From JASLCR01 sp964384345 (GTDB lineage Bacteria; Patescibacteriota; Saccharimonadia; Saccharimonadales; Saccharimonadaceae): 64,000 nucleotides of DNA. Shown here piece after piece: positions 17,726 through 27,261 of this stretch. The notes under the pieces are model-generated. The model was not told the DNA's origin. It did not search any database and saw nothing but the letters and a program-made list of their open reading frames with translations. Within the stretch, counting starts at the first letter, position 1; each line of letters begins with the position of its first letter. The position numbers were made by a program, and so were the translations under genes. The stretch is from the NCBI GenBank assembly GCA_964384345.1, contig CAYLKD010000001.1:1-64000 (forward strand), in the 5' to 3' direction.

Positions 17726-18181
17726 TTAGTTGTCTAGCGCTTCTTTGACGAGACGTGCGATGGTTGCGCCATCGGCGCTTGTACCTACTTCAGATTTGAC
17801 GGCACCAATTACTTGACCCATCATTTTTTGATCAGTCGCTCCAAGCTCAGTAACTTTAGCATCAACAACAGATTTGATTTCAGTTTCTGATAATTGAGCC
17901 GGTAAATATTTGCGCAGTACATCTGCTTCTCGTCGCTCATCGTCTGCGGCATCTTCACGCATGTTTTGATCATACAATGCAGCAGCTTCTAGTCGCTTTT
18001 TGACTTCGCGGGCAATGATTTTTTCGATTTGCTCGTCCGAAAGACCCTCGTCACGCTTACCAAGCGCGACTTCTTCATTCAAAATCGCAGCTTTAAGTCC
18101 ACGTAATGTCTCCGCCTCAAAACGTAACCGCCCTAGAAGAGCGGTTTTTAGATCGTTTTGAATTTGCTCTTTGAGAGCCAC
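17726..18181 (-). CDS. yqeY: GatB/YqeY domain protein
   Basis: The 151-residue protein is all-helical, with the YqeY pattern LKAAILNEEVALGK, IEKIIAREVKKRLEAAALY and a C-terminal tail domain with GQVIGAVKSEVG, similar to the tail of the amidotransferase subunit GatB. The family binds tRNA-like surfaces but has no firm function. It follows rpsU by 3 bp, an arrangement common in bacteria (rpsU-yqeY). Confidence 0.93.
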   Translation of the reverse strand: MALKEQIQNDLKTALLGRLRFEAETLRGLKAAILNEEVALGKRDEGLSDEQIEKIIAREVKKRLEAAALYDQNMREDAADDERREADVLRKYLPAQLSETEIKSVVDAKVTELGATDQKMMGQVIGAVKSEVGTSADGATIARLVKEALDN

Positions 18182-18184
18182 TAG

Positions 18185-18400
18185 TTAGCGTACTCCGAGA
18201 CGCATTTTCGCCATTTTATCGGCTTTACGCGCTTTGCGGATGATAGCTTTATTGCGGCGTTCGGTCTTTGAGATTGGCTTAGAAAAGCGCATGCCTGACT
18301 TTGCCGTACTTAAGACTCCACTTTGAAGCACTTTCCGGTTGAAGCGACGGATAATATTCTCGTTCGCTTCGCGTTCATCTTTTCGTGTAACTTGTACCAT
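18185..18400 (-). CDS. rpsU: 30S ribosomal protein S21
   Basis: The 71-residue basic protein matches S21 (NENIIRRFNRKVLQSGVLS). The reading frame opens 22 codons earlier, but that part overlaps the promoter: TTGTCA-17-TACAAT (minus strand of 18410-18438) ends 9 nt before MVQVTRKD, which I take as the start. S21 helps the 30S subunit select mRNAs with Shine-Dalgarno sequences, so a nearly leaderless rpsU mRNA is noteworthy. Confidence 0.9.
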   Translation of the reverse strand: MVQVTRKDEREANENIIRRFNRKVLQSGVLSTAKSGMRFSKPISKTERRNKAIIRKARKADKMAKMRLGVR

Positions 18401-18444
18401 ATAAGCTATATTGTAACAGATGAGAATATTATTGACAATACTCT

Positions 18445-18939
18445 TTAGGCTCCGACTGTGTACCAACTTTGCCAGCCATTATTAACTCCAATCCAAGTCG
18501 CCGTGTAACCTGGTGCAGTGGTCGGTATACCAGCGAGCGGACAAAGTTGTGAATTCCCATCACCTGGCCATGTGGTAATAGTTGTTGCACCACTGATGCT
18601 ACCGTGCGTAAATCCTGTACCGGATTTGCTCCGCCCGATAATGGCAGCATCCGTACTCGATTGACAATACAGCAAGAAGTTTGCTCCACCACCATAAGCG
18701 CCTCGTGAGGTAGTAAATGTTGCATTTATTTGCGAGTTCCCCGTTGGGTAACTGCCGTTAACGATTTCATATTGCTTAATGCTACTAAAGGTATTACGTA
18801 GATCCGCCTGAACTGATGTATTATTTGCGCGATTTTGTATGCCGCCAAATGCAACAATAGTTATCGCAGCAAGTATAGCAATCACTACAATGACGATGAG
18901 AAGCTCGACTAGTGTAAATCCTTGTTTATTTACCCACAT
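18445..18939 (-). CDS. Type IV pilin-like protein with prepilin leader
   Basis: The 164-residue protein starts MWVNKQG followed by FTLVELLIVIVVIAILAAITI, a class III prepilin signal: the peptidase would cut after Gly and methylate Phe+1, leaving Glu+5. The rest is a typical globular pilin head, with two Cys (LLYCQS and QLCPLAG) that could form the D-loop disulphide. The frame extends 25 codons upstream, but TAATAT sits 8 nt before the chosen Met. Saccharibacteria use type IV pili for motility and host contact; no other pilus gene is in the window. Confidence 0.87.
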   Translation of the reverse strand: MWVNKQGFTLVELLIVIVVIAILAAITIVAFGGIQNRANNTSVQADLRNTFSSIKQYEIVNGSYPTGNSQINATFTTSRGAYGGGANFLLYCQSSTDAAIIGRSKSGTGFTHGSISGATTITTWPGDGNSQLCPLAGIPTTAPGYTATWIGVNNGWQSWYTVGA

Positions 18940-19020
18940 ATCTGGTGATATTAAAGCAAATCTATTAAGTATAAGCAAATTAGGTACACCAAGTAGTGCA
19001 AGAGTTGAAAGCAAGACTTC

Positions 19021-20721
19021 TTACTGTCTGCTCAAGTGCAGTAACATACCTTCAACAGTCCGACGACCTTGCCATTCATTTATATCGGGCTGATACCATA
19101 TAGAAACCTGCTCTCCTACGTCAACAAAAAAATGTTGTGGTGCATTAAATGCTAAAAAATGCATCCGTTTCGTATTTCCTAGTAGCTCGAGTTTGAGGTG
19201 TTGTCCTTCGGTACCCATACGTTTCACCTGGATCACTCTGAGGTTTTTTGAACAGATTATTGGCTGCGGATTACCGCTTCCAAATGGCTCCAAAGTAGCT
19301 ATCTTGCTCACAAGCTCCTCTGAAATATCTTCGATGTAGGACAATACATCAGCTTTAGGGAGTAGCAGCTTTTCTTCTTCGTCATGAATTAAATTTTGCA
19401 TATTATAATAGTGATTCACGCGCTCTCTGAAAGCCTGAATATTCTTAGTTGGAAGCGTGACACCGGCAGCGAGCATGTGTCCTCCACCTTTTATAATAAG
19501 ATCGTCGCTTGCACGGATTGCATCGGCCGCCGAAAATCTGCCAAAACTCCGCGCACTTCCCTTTGCTTCGTCGCCCATCTCTTGCAATACGTAGGTCGGT
19601 TTATGGTACTTCTCCAGCAATTTTGCTGCAACAATACCGACAATGCCATGATTCCACTCGGCGTGACTCACAACAAGTACGTTGTCAGCTAAATGTTGCT
19701 CTGCTTGCTCAATTGCACTCTTAAATATCTGGTCTTGAGCCGTGCGCCGCTCAAGATTGAGTGCATCTAATTCACTGGCTTTTTCAAATGCCGTTTCGTT
19801 ATCTTTCGCGGTTAGAATATCCAACGCTATTTGCGCCGTTTCAAGCCGACCTGCAGCGTTCATCCTCGGACCAAGCGCAAAACCCAAGCTTCGTGTCGTC
19901 AACTGCTTTGGATCAACTCGAGCAACTGCCATGAGAGCTTTGAGCCCTGGTCGCCGCGTTTTTGATAGCACCTTAAGACCCCAGTACACATTTGCTCGGT
20001 TTTCATCAACAAGCGTCACGATGTCACAGACCGTTCCAAGTGCTACAAGATCAAGCAGCCATTTTTCTTGACCATCCTCAAGTCCAGGAAGTACCGTCTG
20101 CAGTGCCTGAACCAACTTAAAGGCGACTCCGCAGCCCGCTAGATCAACAAATGGATACAGCTTGGCCGAGTTGCCTGCACTCGTCGGCAGGAGTTGGTAT
20201 GTTTTATACGCGTCAGGATGTTCCGCTAGAAACCGTTTTGGATTCACCACCGCAATTGCCGGAGGTTGCTCAGCGGCAACATTATGGTGATCCGTCACTA
20301 TCACATCGAGGCCGAGCTCCTTGGCACGCGAGATTGGCACGTGGCTTAAGCTCCCGCAATCAACTGTCACGATCAATTTTGTGCCAGTCGCTGCAATGCG
20401 CTCGACGGCATCGACTGTGAGACCATATCCTTCAACAAATCGGTTGGGAATAAAATTATCGACCGATGTAAAACCAAAGCTTGCGAATGCATCACTTAGG
20501 ATCGTCGTAGCCGTTAATCCATCAATATCATAATCACCGTAAATGGTTATTTTTTCCTGTGAAGCCTGTGCGACTTTTAATCGATCAACAGCTTCCTGCA
20601 TATCAGGTAACAAAAAAGGGTCATGTCGGTCTTCGTATTTTGGATTTAAAAATGCTGAGCGCTTTTGTTCGCTGTCGAGACCACGAGCTTCTAAGATTTG
20701 CTCAAAAATAGCATCATTCAT
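19021..20721 (-). CDS. recJ: Single-strand 5'-3' exonuclease RecJ
   Basis: The 566-residue protein has the DHH-family motifs: YGDYDIDGLTATTIL, VDCGS, VTDHHN, LGPRMNAAGRLE and the DHHA1 motif KGGGHMLAAG, followed by an OB-fold C-terminus (residues about 450-566). RecJ degrades 5'-ended single strands in RecF-pathway recombination and mismatch and base-excision repair. All metal-binding Asp and His residues appear intact. Length is typical. Confidence 0.96.
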   Translation of the reverse strand: MNDAIFEQILEARGLDSEQKRSAFLNPKYEDRHDPFLLPDMQEAVDRLKVAQASQEKITIYGDYDIDGLTATTILSDAFASFGFTSVDNFIPNRFVEGYGLTVDAVERIAATGTKLIVTVDCGSLSHVPISRAKELGLDVIVTDHHNVAAEQPPAIAVVNPKRFLAEHPDAYKTYQLLPTSAGNSAKLYPFVDLAGCGVAFKLVQALQTVLPGLEDGQEKWLLDLVALGTVCDIVTLVDENRANVYWGLKVLSKTRRPGLKALMAVARVDPKQLTTRSLGFALGPRMNAAGRLETAQIALDILTAKDNETAFEKASELDALNLERRTAQDQIFKSAIEQAEQHLADNVLVVSHAEWNHGIVGIVAAKLLEKYHKPTYVLQEMGDEAKGSARSFGRFSAADAIRASDDLIIKGGGHMLAAGVTLPTKNIQAFRERVNHYYNMQNLIHDEEEKLLLPKADVLSYIEDISEELVSKIATLEPFGSGNPQPIICSKNLRVIQVKRMGTEGQHLKLELLGNTKRMHFLAFNAPQHFFVDVGEQVSIWYQPDINEWQGRRTVEGMLLHLSRQ

Positions 20722-20744
20722 ACTACTCTATAAAATCGCAAGTA

Positions 20745-21053
20745 TTACAGCGGTGATACATCAGTTGAACGCTTCGAGCGGGCTGATTGATGCTGCTGGG
20801 ATTTTATGACGATGCTTTGTAATTCTTTGAAAATTGCAAACTGCTTGTTCGTAGAGTATATTTTCGTATTGCCTTGTTTTTCGCTGGTTAAGAATCCAAC
20901 CTTTTCGAGCTTTTTAAGTTCGCGTTGAATATTGCCTGGATCTTCTTTAATAAGCTTCGCGAGACCACGTACGTGTGTATGAAAATCAGGATACTTTGCA
21001 TAAACGACTACGATTTTTCGGCGCACTCGACTCGTGATGAAAACGTCTAACAT
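20745..21053 (-). CDS. Winged-helix (ArsR-like) transcription regulator
   Basis: The 102-residue protein is a winged-helix domain: SRVRRKIVVVYAKYP, then HTHVRGLAKLIKEDPGNIQRELKKLEKVGFL (helix-turn-helix) and a wing EKQGNTKIYSTN. It lacks the metal-binding cysteines of ArsR sensors. AAAGGAG 4 nt before MLDVF fixes the start, 6 codons inside the open frame. It lies 23 bp before recJ on the same strand. Its target is unknown. Confidence 0.8.
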   Translation of the reverse strand: MLDVFITSRVRRKIVVVYAKYPDFHTHVRGLAKLIKEDPGNIQRELKKLEKVGFLTSEKQGNTKIYSTNKQFAIFKELQSIVIKSQQHQSARSKRSTDVSPL

Positions 21054-21161
21054 ACTCTCCTTTCTTCTCAATCTCTACTTATACTTCTATTCGTTGTTCA
21101 TACTATCCTAGCACAATCTTACAACGATCCTCAACCCCCTATCTCAATAATCTAGCGTTCG

Positions 21162-21818
21162 TTAGTGCCAGTTGAGGATAATTTGGTTGAGTTTTTCAAC
21201 GATAACCGATTGATCGGGAATGGTATTGTCTTCATAGTAATGGTTAACATCCATGAAGTTTTCCCGTACATCGAGCACGTGCAGCTCATCGGCTGCCATA
21301 TGGAGCCGGTCAACTCCGTAAACACTGGCGACTGGTGTTGCAAATATTATTTTTTTCGTTCGAATTGGTTTAATAAAATCCATCGCAACATCGATGGCTG
21401 CACCGTTATCTACTGCGTCAGCAACAAATATAATAACCCTGTCTCGCAGCATGTCTTCGTGCACAACACCTCCGTCACCTAGGAGACAATTAATATCGTG
21501 CATAGCCTCACGCTTTTGGTCATCGAGATACCCATGATATTCACTCACATAATCTTCTACTTCTCCGCTCGAGAAGGTTCCGTTAAACGTGAATTTACCC
21601 GTTTGAGTAATTCCTCCAAAACTCACATCCTCTCCCGGCACATCTATATATTCTATGAACAGCATAGTTAATATGCAGTGGAGCGAGGCGGCAATCTGTT
21701 CAGCGACTAACACCGATCCATTACTAAGCGCAACTACAGCACAGTTTTCATACCGATAGTTACCAGTTAGTTCTTGCGCAAGCATTACCCCTGCCTGCGC
21801 CCTGGATTGAAAATACAT
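21162..21818 (-). CDS. Phosphoribosyltransferase-like protein
   Basis: The 218-residue protein has the type I PRTase layout: an N-terminal YFQSRAQAGVMLAQEL, VVALSNGSVLVAEQIAASL, and VIIFVADAVDNGAAIDVAMDFIK in place of the PRPP loop, followed by IIFATPVAS. The loop has D-A-V-D-N-G rather than the canonical D-D-x-x-x-T-G, so PRPP binding is uncertain. The frame opens 17 codons upstream, but TACACT ends 6 nt before MYFQS. It is divergent from priA across about 80 bp. Confidence 0.75.
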   Translation of the reverse strand: MYFQSRAQAGVMLAQELTGNYRYENCAVVALSNGSVLVAEQIAASLHCILTMLFIEYIDVPGEDVSFGGITQTGKFTFNGTFSSGEVEDYVSEYHGYLDDQKREAMHDINCLLGDGGVVHEDMLRDRVIIFVADAVDNGAAIDVAMDFIKPIRTKKIIFATPVASVYGVDRLHMAADELHVLDVRENFMDVNHYYEDNTIPDQSVIVEKLNQIILNWH

Positions 21819-21900
21819 ATGCTTAGTGTACCACGAGACATTTGAGCCAATACGGTGAGAATGGCTCAAGTGCCTCAGTACAACGTATACTATAAATAGT

Positions 21901-23838
21901 ATGTTTTATTATGAGGTCGCACCGTTGCAAATTGTTCGTGCTGGTTCGAATACTTTTACGTATAGCTCCAAGGCGTCACACAAAAGAGGTACGATTGTGG
22001 TGATCGAAATCGGCACAAAATCTATGACTGGCGTTATTATGCGAATAAGCCAAAAGCCTTCATACCCCACGAAGCCTATTGTAAGAACTATCGAAGAGCA
22101 AGAGCTCCCTGAACACATCGTTGCTATTTCGATTTGGATCAGCCAGTACTATCACACGCCGCTTGCGACTGTCCTACAGATGATACTTCCTCGTGGTATT
22201 ACAAAAAATCGTAGAGAAAAAAATACGATCAAGAAAGACGGCTCTCGAAAACGAACACATTTTGTGCTCAATGCTGATCAACAGAGTGCACTGAATCATT
22301 TTGCAACAAAAGACGCTGGAACAGTACTGCTGCATGGCGTTACTGGCTCAGGTAAGACAACGCTATACGTTGAGCAAGCAAAGAAAACCATAGCAGCCGG
22401 TAAATCTGCGATTATCCTCGTACCCGAAATTGCGTTGACATCACAAATCGTAGATGAGTTCAAACTTCATTTTCCTGATGTTGTGGTCGGCCATTCGAAA
22501 CTATCAGAGGCCGAACGTCATACTTTATGGAAGTATGTCTTAACAGCAGATACGCCGCTTGTCGCCATTGGTCCACGCTCAGCACTTTTCTTACCACTTA
22601 GGCATGTCGGTCTAATCGTCATTGACGAGTGTCACGAGCCAAGCTTCCAACAAGAACAATCACCACGCTATTCAGCACTTCGTATCGCCAGTCAACTGGC
22701 TAAACAGCTCAATATACTAGCGATTTTCGGAAGTGCAACTCCTCTTATTAGCGACTATTATCTCGCTTCAAAAAATAATAGCATTGTTCGACTTCCTCGA
22801 CCTGCAAGGCATGACACCGTCGCACCAACAGTAAAAGTTGTCGATATGACAAAGCGCCGGGAATTTACAAAGCATCGTTTTCTCTCTGATACTTTACTCT
22901 CTCAACTTGAGACGACTTTTTCACTCAACCAACAGGCCTTGGTGTTTCATAATCGTCGAGGAAGCGCCTCTACAACATTATGTGAAAATTGTGCGTGGCA
23001 AGCAGGTTGCCCACGATGTTATGTGCCACTCACTCTACATGCCGATCTTCACCAGTTACGATGTCACATATGCGGTATCACGAGTGCGGTCCCTACCAGC
23101 TGCCCCTCGTGCCAGCACGCTGATATTATCCATAGAGGCATAGGTACAAAGCTCATTGAGACTGAATTACGTAAACTTTATCCGAACAAAAATATTGTTC
23201 GCTTTGATGGCGACAGTACCGTACAGACTTCAGTGGAATCCTTATATGCTGATATGTATAGTGGGGCTATTGACCTCATTATCGGTACCCAAGTTGTTGC
23301 AAAAGGTCTTGACCTGCCTAACCTACGAACGGTCGGCGTTATCCAAGCTGATGCAGGCTTAAGCTTGCCAGATTATTCATCTCCTGAACGAACTTTTCAG
23401 CTATTGGCGCAAGTCGTTGGTCGAGTTGGACGGAGTCATCACGAGACGACAGTCATTGTTCAAAGCTTTCAGCCTACACACCCTGTCATAACCGAAGGTA
23501 TCGCCCAGCAATACGAACAATTTTATGACCGGAGTCTCGCGCTGCGTAAACACACTATGTTCCCTCCTTTTGTATACATGCTCAAACTCACCTGTATTTA
23601 TAAAACCGAGAAAGCCGCTGTAGCTAATGCAAAAAAATTAGCTGTAGTATTACGTCAAAAAGTCGACGCATCGGTCGATATTCTCGGGCCTACGCCAGCA
23701 TTTCACGAACGTCAAAGCGATACATATCGTTGGCAGTTAGTACTAAAATCTCCTTCACGTTCAACATTACTAGCTGCACTCGATTATGTACCGTCAGTAC
23801 ACTGGCAGTATGAGCTTGATCCAATTTCCCTTCTTTAG
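21901..23838 (+). CDS. priA: Primosomal replication restart helicase PriA
   Basis: The 645-residue superfamily 2 helicase has an N-terminal 3'-DNA-binding domain, Walker A GVTGSGKTTLY, DECH (Walker B, where most PriA have DEEH), GSATPL, eight zinc-binding cysteines in two clusters (CENCAWQAGCPRC, CHICG, CPSC), IGTQVVAKGLD and QVVGRVGR. It reloads replisomes at stalled forks. It is somewhat shorter than E. coli PriA (732). A TATACT/TATAAA box lies 4-9 nt before the ATG, so the mRNA is leaderless or nearly so. Confidence 0.96.
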   Translation: MFYYEVAPLQIVRAGSNTFTYSSKASHKRGTIVVIEIGTKSMTGVIMRISQKPSYPTKPIVRTIEEQELPEHIVAISIWISQYYHTPLATVLQMILPRGITKNRREKNTIKKDGSRKRTHFVLNADQQSALNHFATKDAGTVLLHGVTGSGKTTLYVEQAKKTIAAGKSAIILVPEIALTSQIVDEFKLHFPDVVVGHSKLSEAERHTLWKYVLTADTPLVAIGPRSALFLPLRHVGLIVIDECHEPSFQQEQSPRYSALRIASQLAKQLNILAIFGSATPLISDYYLASKNNSIVRLPRPARHDTVAPTVKVVDMTKRREFTKHRFLSDTLLSQLETTFSLNQQALVFHNRRGSASTTLCENCAWQAGCPRCYVPLTLHADLHQLRCHICGITSAVPTSCPSCQHADIIHRGIGTKLIETELRKLYPNKNIVRFDGDSTVQTSVESLYADMYSGAIDLIIGTQVVAKGLDLPNLRTVGVIQADAGLSLPDYSSPERTFQLLAQVVGRVGRSHHETTVIVQSFQPTHPVITEGIAQQYEQFYDRSLALRKHTMFPPFVYMLKLTCIYKTEKAAVANAKKLAVVLRQKVDASVDILGPTPAFHERQSDTYRWQLVLKSPSRSTLLAALDYVPSVHWQYELDPISLL

Positions 23839-23878
23839 GTTTACCCCTCTCTAGCTCAATCTGTTATACTGACAAGTA

Positions 23879-24463
23879 ATGAAAAAAGAAGATATTATCG
23901 CTCTACCCAATTCTCACCTGCGACAGAAGTCTCAGCGCGTTCATGTAATTACTCCAGAAATTGCTCACCTCGTCGAAAATATGACAAGTGCAGCAATCGA
24001 TTGGGAAAACTCGCGTCCTCACGAAATTAGTGCTGCGCTCGCAGCAGTACAAATCGACCAACACGAAAGAGTTGTCATTATTCGCGAAGACTTTGAAGAC
24101 AAAGAGAACAATACATTTGTTCCCCTCATAAATCCTGAGGTTATCAAATACGAAGGTGAGCAACTTGCCGACTATGAAGGCTGTCTCAGCGTCACAAAAA
24201 TTTATGGCAAAGTGCCTCGATGGACAAAAGTGCGAGTAAAAGCGCTCGATATCAATGGCAACGAAATCCGTATAAAAGCAGATGGATTCTTAGCACGTGT
24301 ACTTCAACACGAAATTGATCACACGAATGGTATATGCTTTATAGATCATATTCGTGACATAACGGACGCCTTTTACACTCTTGATGATCAAGGCGAACTC
24401 CAGCCTCTTGAGTATGAAACAGCCATCAAGGACAATCATGATCTCTGGGCCGAAGAAGAATAG
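23879..24463 (+). CDS. def: Peptide deformylase
   Basis: The 194-residue metalloenzyme removes the formyl group from initiator Met. Motif 2 EGCLSV and motif 3 HEIDH (metal-binding Cys and two His, catalytic Glu) are intact. Motif 1, normally GxGLAAxQ, reads SAALAAVQ; the Gln survives. TATACT ends 8 nt before the ATG. The fmt start lies inside the def 3' end, so the two opposing steps of formyl-Met metabolism are coupled. Confidence 0.94.
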   Translation: MKKEDIIALPNSHLRQKSQRVHVITPEIAHLVENMTSAAIDWENSRPHEISAALAAVQIDQHERVVIIREDFEDKENNTFVPLINPEVIKYEGEQLADYEGCLSVTKIYGKVPRWTKVRVKALDINGNEIRIKADGFLARVLQHEIDHTNGICFIDHIRDITDAFYTLDDQGELQPLEYETAIKDNHDLWAEEE

Positions 24464-25349
24464 ACTAGTATTTTTCGGTAACGAGCGACTCGTTAGCGGG
24501 CTAGAGTCTACCGATACGCCTATTCTGCGCGGATTAATCGAGCACGGCTATGATATAGCAGCGATCGTCGCGCATCATTCTGATGGCACTTCTCGTCGTG
24601 GCCGTCCGCTTGAAGTAGCTGAGGTTGCACGTGAGCACTCTATTCCACTGCTGACTCCAGATAGGCCAAGTGATATAGCCAACGAATTAACCAGCCTTGA
24701 GTCTGAAGCTGCAGTACTCGTTGCGTATGGACGGATTGTACCGCAGTCTGTTATTGATATATTCCCAAAAGGAATTATAAACGTACACCCTTCGCTGCTT
24801 CCACGTTACCGCGGCCCAACTCCATTAGAAAGTCCTATCATCAGTGGTGATACCGAATCTGGAGTCTCTATCATGCAGTTATCGTCAAAAATGGATGCTG
24901 GGCCGGTCTATGCACAGCAAACCATTCCAGTTGAAGAGACAGATACAAAATTTGACTTATACCGCAAAGCATCCGACACAAGCTGCAGTTTACTGCTTCG
25001 TACTTTGCCTCAAATTCTTAACGGTTCACTCAATGCAACACCGCAGAATGATGCAGACGCCAGCTACTGCTCTCTACTATCAAAACAAGATGGTATGCTT
25101 GATCCCCTCACTCAGACAGCTGTCGATGCCGAACGACGCGTCCGAGCCTATCTCGGTTTTCCTAAATCTCGACTGACGGTACGACAATATCCAATTATTG
25201 TCACAAAAGCACATGTCACTACTGAACAAAAAACACCACTTGATGTGATGTTTTCTGACGGAAACTATCTGTCGATCGATGAATTAGTTGCGCCGAGCGG
25301 CAAACACATGGATGCTGCCGCGTTTCTTCGTGGTTACGCTGCGAGCTGA
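24438..25349 (+). CDS. fmt: Methionyl-tRNA formyltransferase
   Basis: The 303-residue protein has VFFGNERL at the N-terminus, the formyl-transferase signature VLVAYGRIVPQSVIDIFPKGIINVHPSLLPRYRGPTPLESPIISGD (catalytic Asn-His-Asp set) and a C-terminal tRNA-binding domain with VRAYLGFPKSR. The frame opens 19 codons earlier, inside def; MISGPKKNR is the better start, giving a 26 bp overlap with def. It formylates Met-tRNAi, which IF-2 (27316) selects. Confidence 0.94.
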   Translation: MISGPKKNRLVFFGNERLVSGLESTDTPILRGLIEHGYDIAAIVAHHSDGTSRRGRPLEVAEVAREHSIPLLTPDRPSDIANELTSLESEAAVLVAYGRIVPQSVIDIFPKGIINVHPSLLPRYRGPTPLESPIISGDTESGVSIMQLSSKMDAGPVYAQQTIPVEETDTKFDLYRKASDTSCSLLLRTLPQILNGSLNATPQNDADASYCSLLSKQDGMLDPLTQTAVDAERRVRAYLGFPKSRLTVRQYPIIVTKAHVTTEQKTPLDVMFSDGNYLSIDELVAPSGKHMDAAAFLRGYAAS

Positions 25350-25795
25350 TCGTTCTCACTTTGCTGCTGCGCCTGAATACCGCCAAGAATAGCGTCCCGG
25401 TTCGTCATGATCTCTGATTTAAGCTCATCGAGCACGACAGCGACAACTTGGCGATAATCAGGTCGATTAACCTCGAGCCACTTAGTAGCCGCATACTCTG
25501 AAACAAGCCGTGGGTCGCTTGCAGATAGATTAGTTGCCTGCTGCAACTTGAGAAATGCTTCTTCCTGAGCAAAGCCTGGAGCATGAGCGTGAAGCCACGC
25601 CTGAATTTTGTCTTCCTTACGATCAATGATCTCTTCAAACTCCGCAAGTTGTGCGTCGCTAAGCCCATCAGAAAGCCTCGTCCCAACGCGCAGCTCGAGC
25701 TCACTATATATATGCTGCAAAAATGGCTGTCGCTGATCTTCCGGTAAGCTATCAAGTCCTACATCTTTGAGAAATTGGTCATCTAGTCGAAACAT
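25334..25795 (-). CDS. Helical protein of unknown function (DUF5663-like)
   Basis: The 153-residue all-helical acidic protein starts FRLDDQFLKDVGLDSLPEDQRQPFLQHIYSELELRVG, then LSDAQLAEFEEIIDRKEDKIQAWLHAHAP. The same pattern, shorter, is in the protein at 26933. I recognise it as resembling DUF5663-type proteins frequent in Patescibacteria; function unknown. AAGGGAG precedes the ATG. Its 3' end overlaps fmt by 16 bp tail to tail. Confidence 0.75.
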   Translation of the reverse strand: MFRLDDQFLKDVGLDSLPEDQRQPFLQHIYSELELRVGTRLSDGLSDAQLAEFEEIIDRKEDKIQAWLHAHAPGFAQEEAFLKLQQATNLSASDPRLVSEYAATKWLEVNRPDYRQVVAVVLDELKSEIMTNRDAILGGIQAQQQSENDQLAA

Positions 25796-25921
25796 ATGGC
25801 TCCCTTATTTTATTTCACTCAATACCCCCTATTGTAGTTGATTGATCCGGTAGCGTAAAGTTTTTGCGTGCAGCGCACAGCTATACCTTGCAAAGTTAAT
25901 CTTTATATCGTAAAAGTACTC

Positions 25922-25951
25922 TTGACATACTATAGTCTTTATGCTTATAAT
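25922..25951 (+). promoter_or_regulatory. Sigma-70-type promoter, TTGACA-18-TATAAT
   Basis: Consensus -35 (25922-25927) and -10 (25946-25951) hexamers lie 18 nt apart, about 40 nt before the start codon of the 307-residue protein gene. It is one of the best promoters in the window and leaves a true leader, unlike many neighbours. Confidence 0.85.
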
Positions 25952-25994
25952 AGACACATAGACGAACAAAAATCAAAAGAAAGAATATAGCACT

Positions 25995-26918
25995 ATGATC
26001 CCCTCAAGCGAACGACACACCCCAACCGTTCCAGATCAAAGCGAACAAAATACGACACCAGAAATCCCTAAAGCAGATCCAGCATTACTGGCTGAGTTCA
26101 CCTTCGCCGGTGCTGCCGGTTTTCCTCCAGACGCTCAAGACCCTATTGCAGTTGAAGAAGAGTTATTTGGTACCGAAGTCACCATGTATGACAAAGAGGG
26201 TGTACCGAATGAAGGCTGGAGTATTAGCAGCCTTGGTGAGAGCCTCGACGGCATACGAACTGTCTATCTCATGAAACAAGACGAAGACGGTAAAGTACAT
26301 AGTAGTCACGTTGTTGCTGAAGAATTATACAACATGATGACACTCGGCACAGAGACATCTGATATACCAGCTGCGTTGCGAGCTCATAACTCTAAGATGA
26401 GAATTGCAGCTAGTGTAGTCGGCCCCACTTCAACCAATCAACAATCTTCACAACAACCCGCTGAAACCGTTCCTGGGCCTGATGCAGGTACGTTAAATCC
26501 TGACACAACCCCTGAAGATCCCACGCCAGAGACTGAACCAGCTCCAACAACGCGCGCACGAAAGTTTGGCAAATTTGTTCTCGGAGTTGTCAAAGACTTT
26601 AGAGAAAACCCGATAGAAACGATTGTTCGAGCAAAGCAGGCTGCTGCTGAAAAGATAAAAGCTGCCACCGAGAGCTCTTCAGACTCTACCGATCTACCAA
26701 AGTGGATTGTTGACCTAAAACAAAAAGCGATTGAAAAGAAAGAAATTCTAGACACCACGTGGACGAGTAAACGATCGGAAATCACACAAGCTGCTGCTGA
26801 ACGATATGATAGCACAAAATGGAAAGTTCTCGCTGGTCGCACTGCCCTCCGCGCTGCTAAAATTACTTTTAGAGATACTCGCGAAGCTCTTAAAAATTCT
26901 GAACCAAACAAAACGTAG
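25995..26918 (+). CDS. Hypothetical protein with Pro/Thr linker and basic helical C-terminus
   Basis: The 307-residue protein has three parts: an acidic N-terminal domain of about 125 residues, a linker rich in Pro, Thr and Glu (about 140-190), and a charged helical C-terminus (FGKFVLGVVKDFRENP...AKQAAAEKIKAATE). There is no signal peptide or membrane helix. I do not recognise a family. It is expressed from a strong promoter and followed after 14 bp by a helical protein gene. Confidence 0.75.
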   Translation: MIPSSERHTPTVPDQSEQNTTPEIPKADPALLAEFTFAGAAGFPPDAQDPIAVEEELFGTEVTMYDKEGVPNEGWSISSLGESLDGIRTVYLMKQDEDGKVHSSHVVAEELYNMMTLGTETSDIPAALRAHNSKMRIAASVVGPTSTNQQSSQQPAETVPGPDAGTLNPDTTPEDPTPETEPAPTTRARKFGKFVLGVVKDFRENPIETIVRAKQAAAEKIKAATESSSDSTDLPKWIVDLKQKAIEKKEILDTTWTSKRSEITQAAAERYDSTKWKVLAGRTALRAAKITFRDTREALKNSEPNKT

Positions 26919-26932
26919 ACAAGGACTTTACC

Positions 26933-27247
26933 ATGCAACCGCAGTACATAACCAAACAAAACCTGATTGATACGAATGTCGATCTGACGAATAAAGACGT
27001 CGATACCCTCCTTGACCAGCTCAATAGCTTACTCGAAGAACGAATCGGCAATGAAATTACCCTTTCTCTCAACGACACCCAGATCGAAGAACTCGTTGCC
27101 CTGCAAGATAGCAGTGATGACGATGTCGTCGCTGACTGGATCGAAGCCCACGTTGAAGATCTCGATGAGCTCATCGAGAACGAGCAAGATATTCTCATCG
27201 GTGAATTTGTTGAGCTCGATGGAGTGATTGACAACCTTCTCACATGA
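26933..27247 (+). CDS. Small acidic helical protein (DUF5663-like)
   Basis: The 104-residue protein is very acidic and helical. TLLDQLNSLLEERIGNEITLSLNDTQIEELVALQDSSDDDVVADWIEAHV parallels the core of the protein at 25334 (two helices, a ser/asp turn, then a W-containing helix). The two flank the 307-residue gene. Function unknown. It ends just before a bidirectional terminator. Confidence 0.75.
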   Translation: MQPQYITKQNLIDTNVDLTNKDVDTLLDQLNSLLEERIGNEITLSLNDTQIEELVALQDSSDDDVVADWIEAHVEDLDELIENEQDILIGEFVELDGVIDNLLT

Positions 27248-27261
27248 TATTCAGTCGTGAA

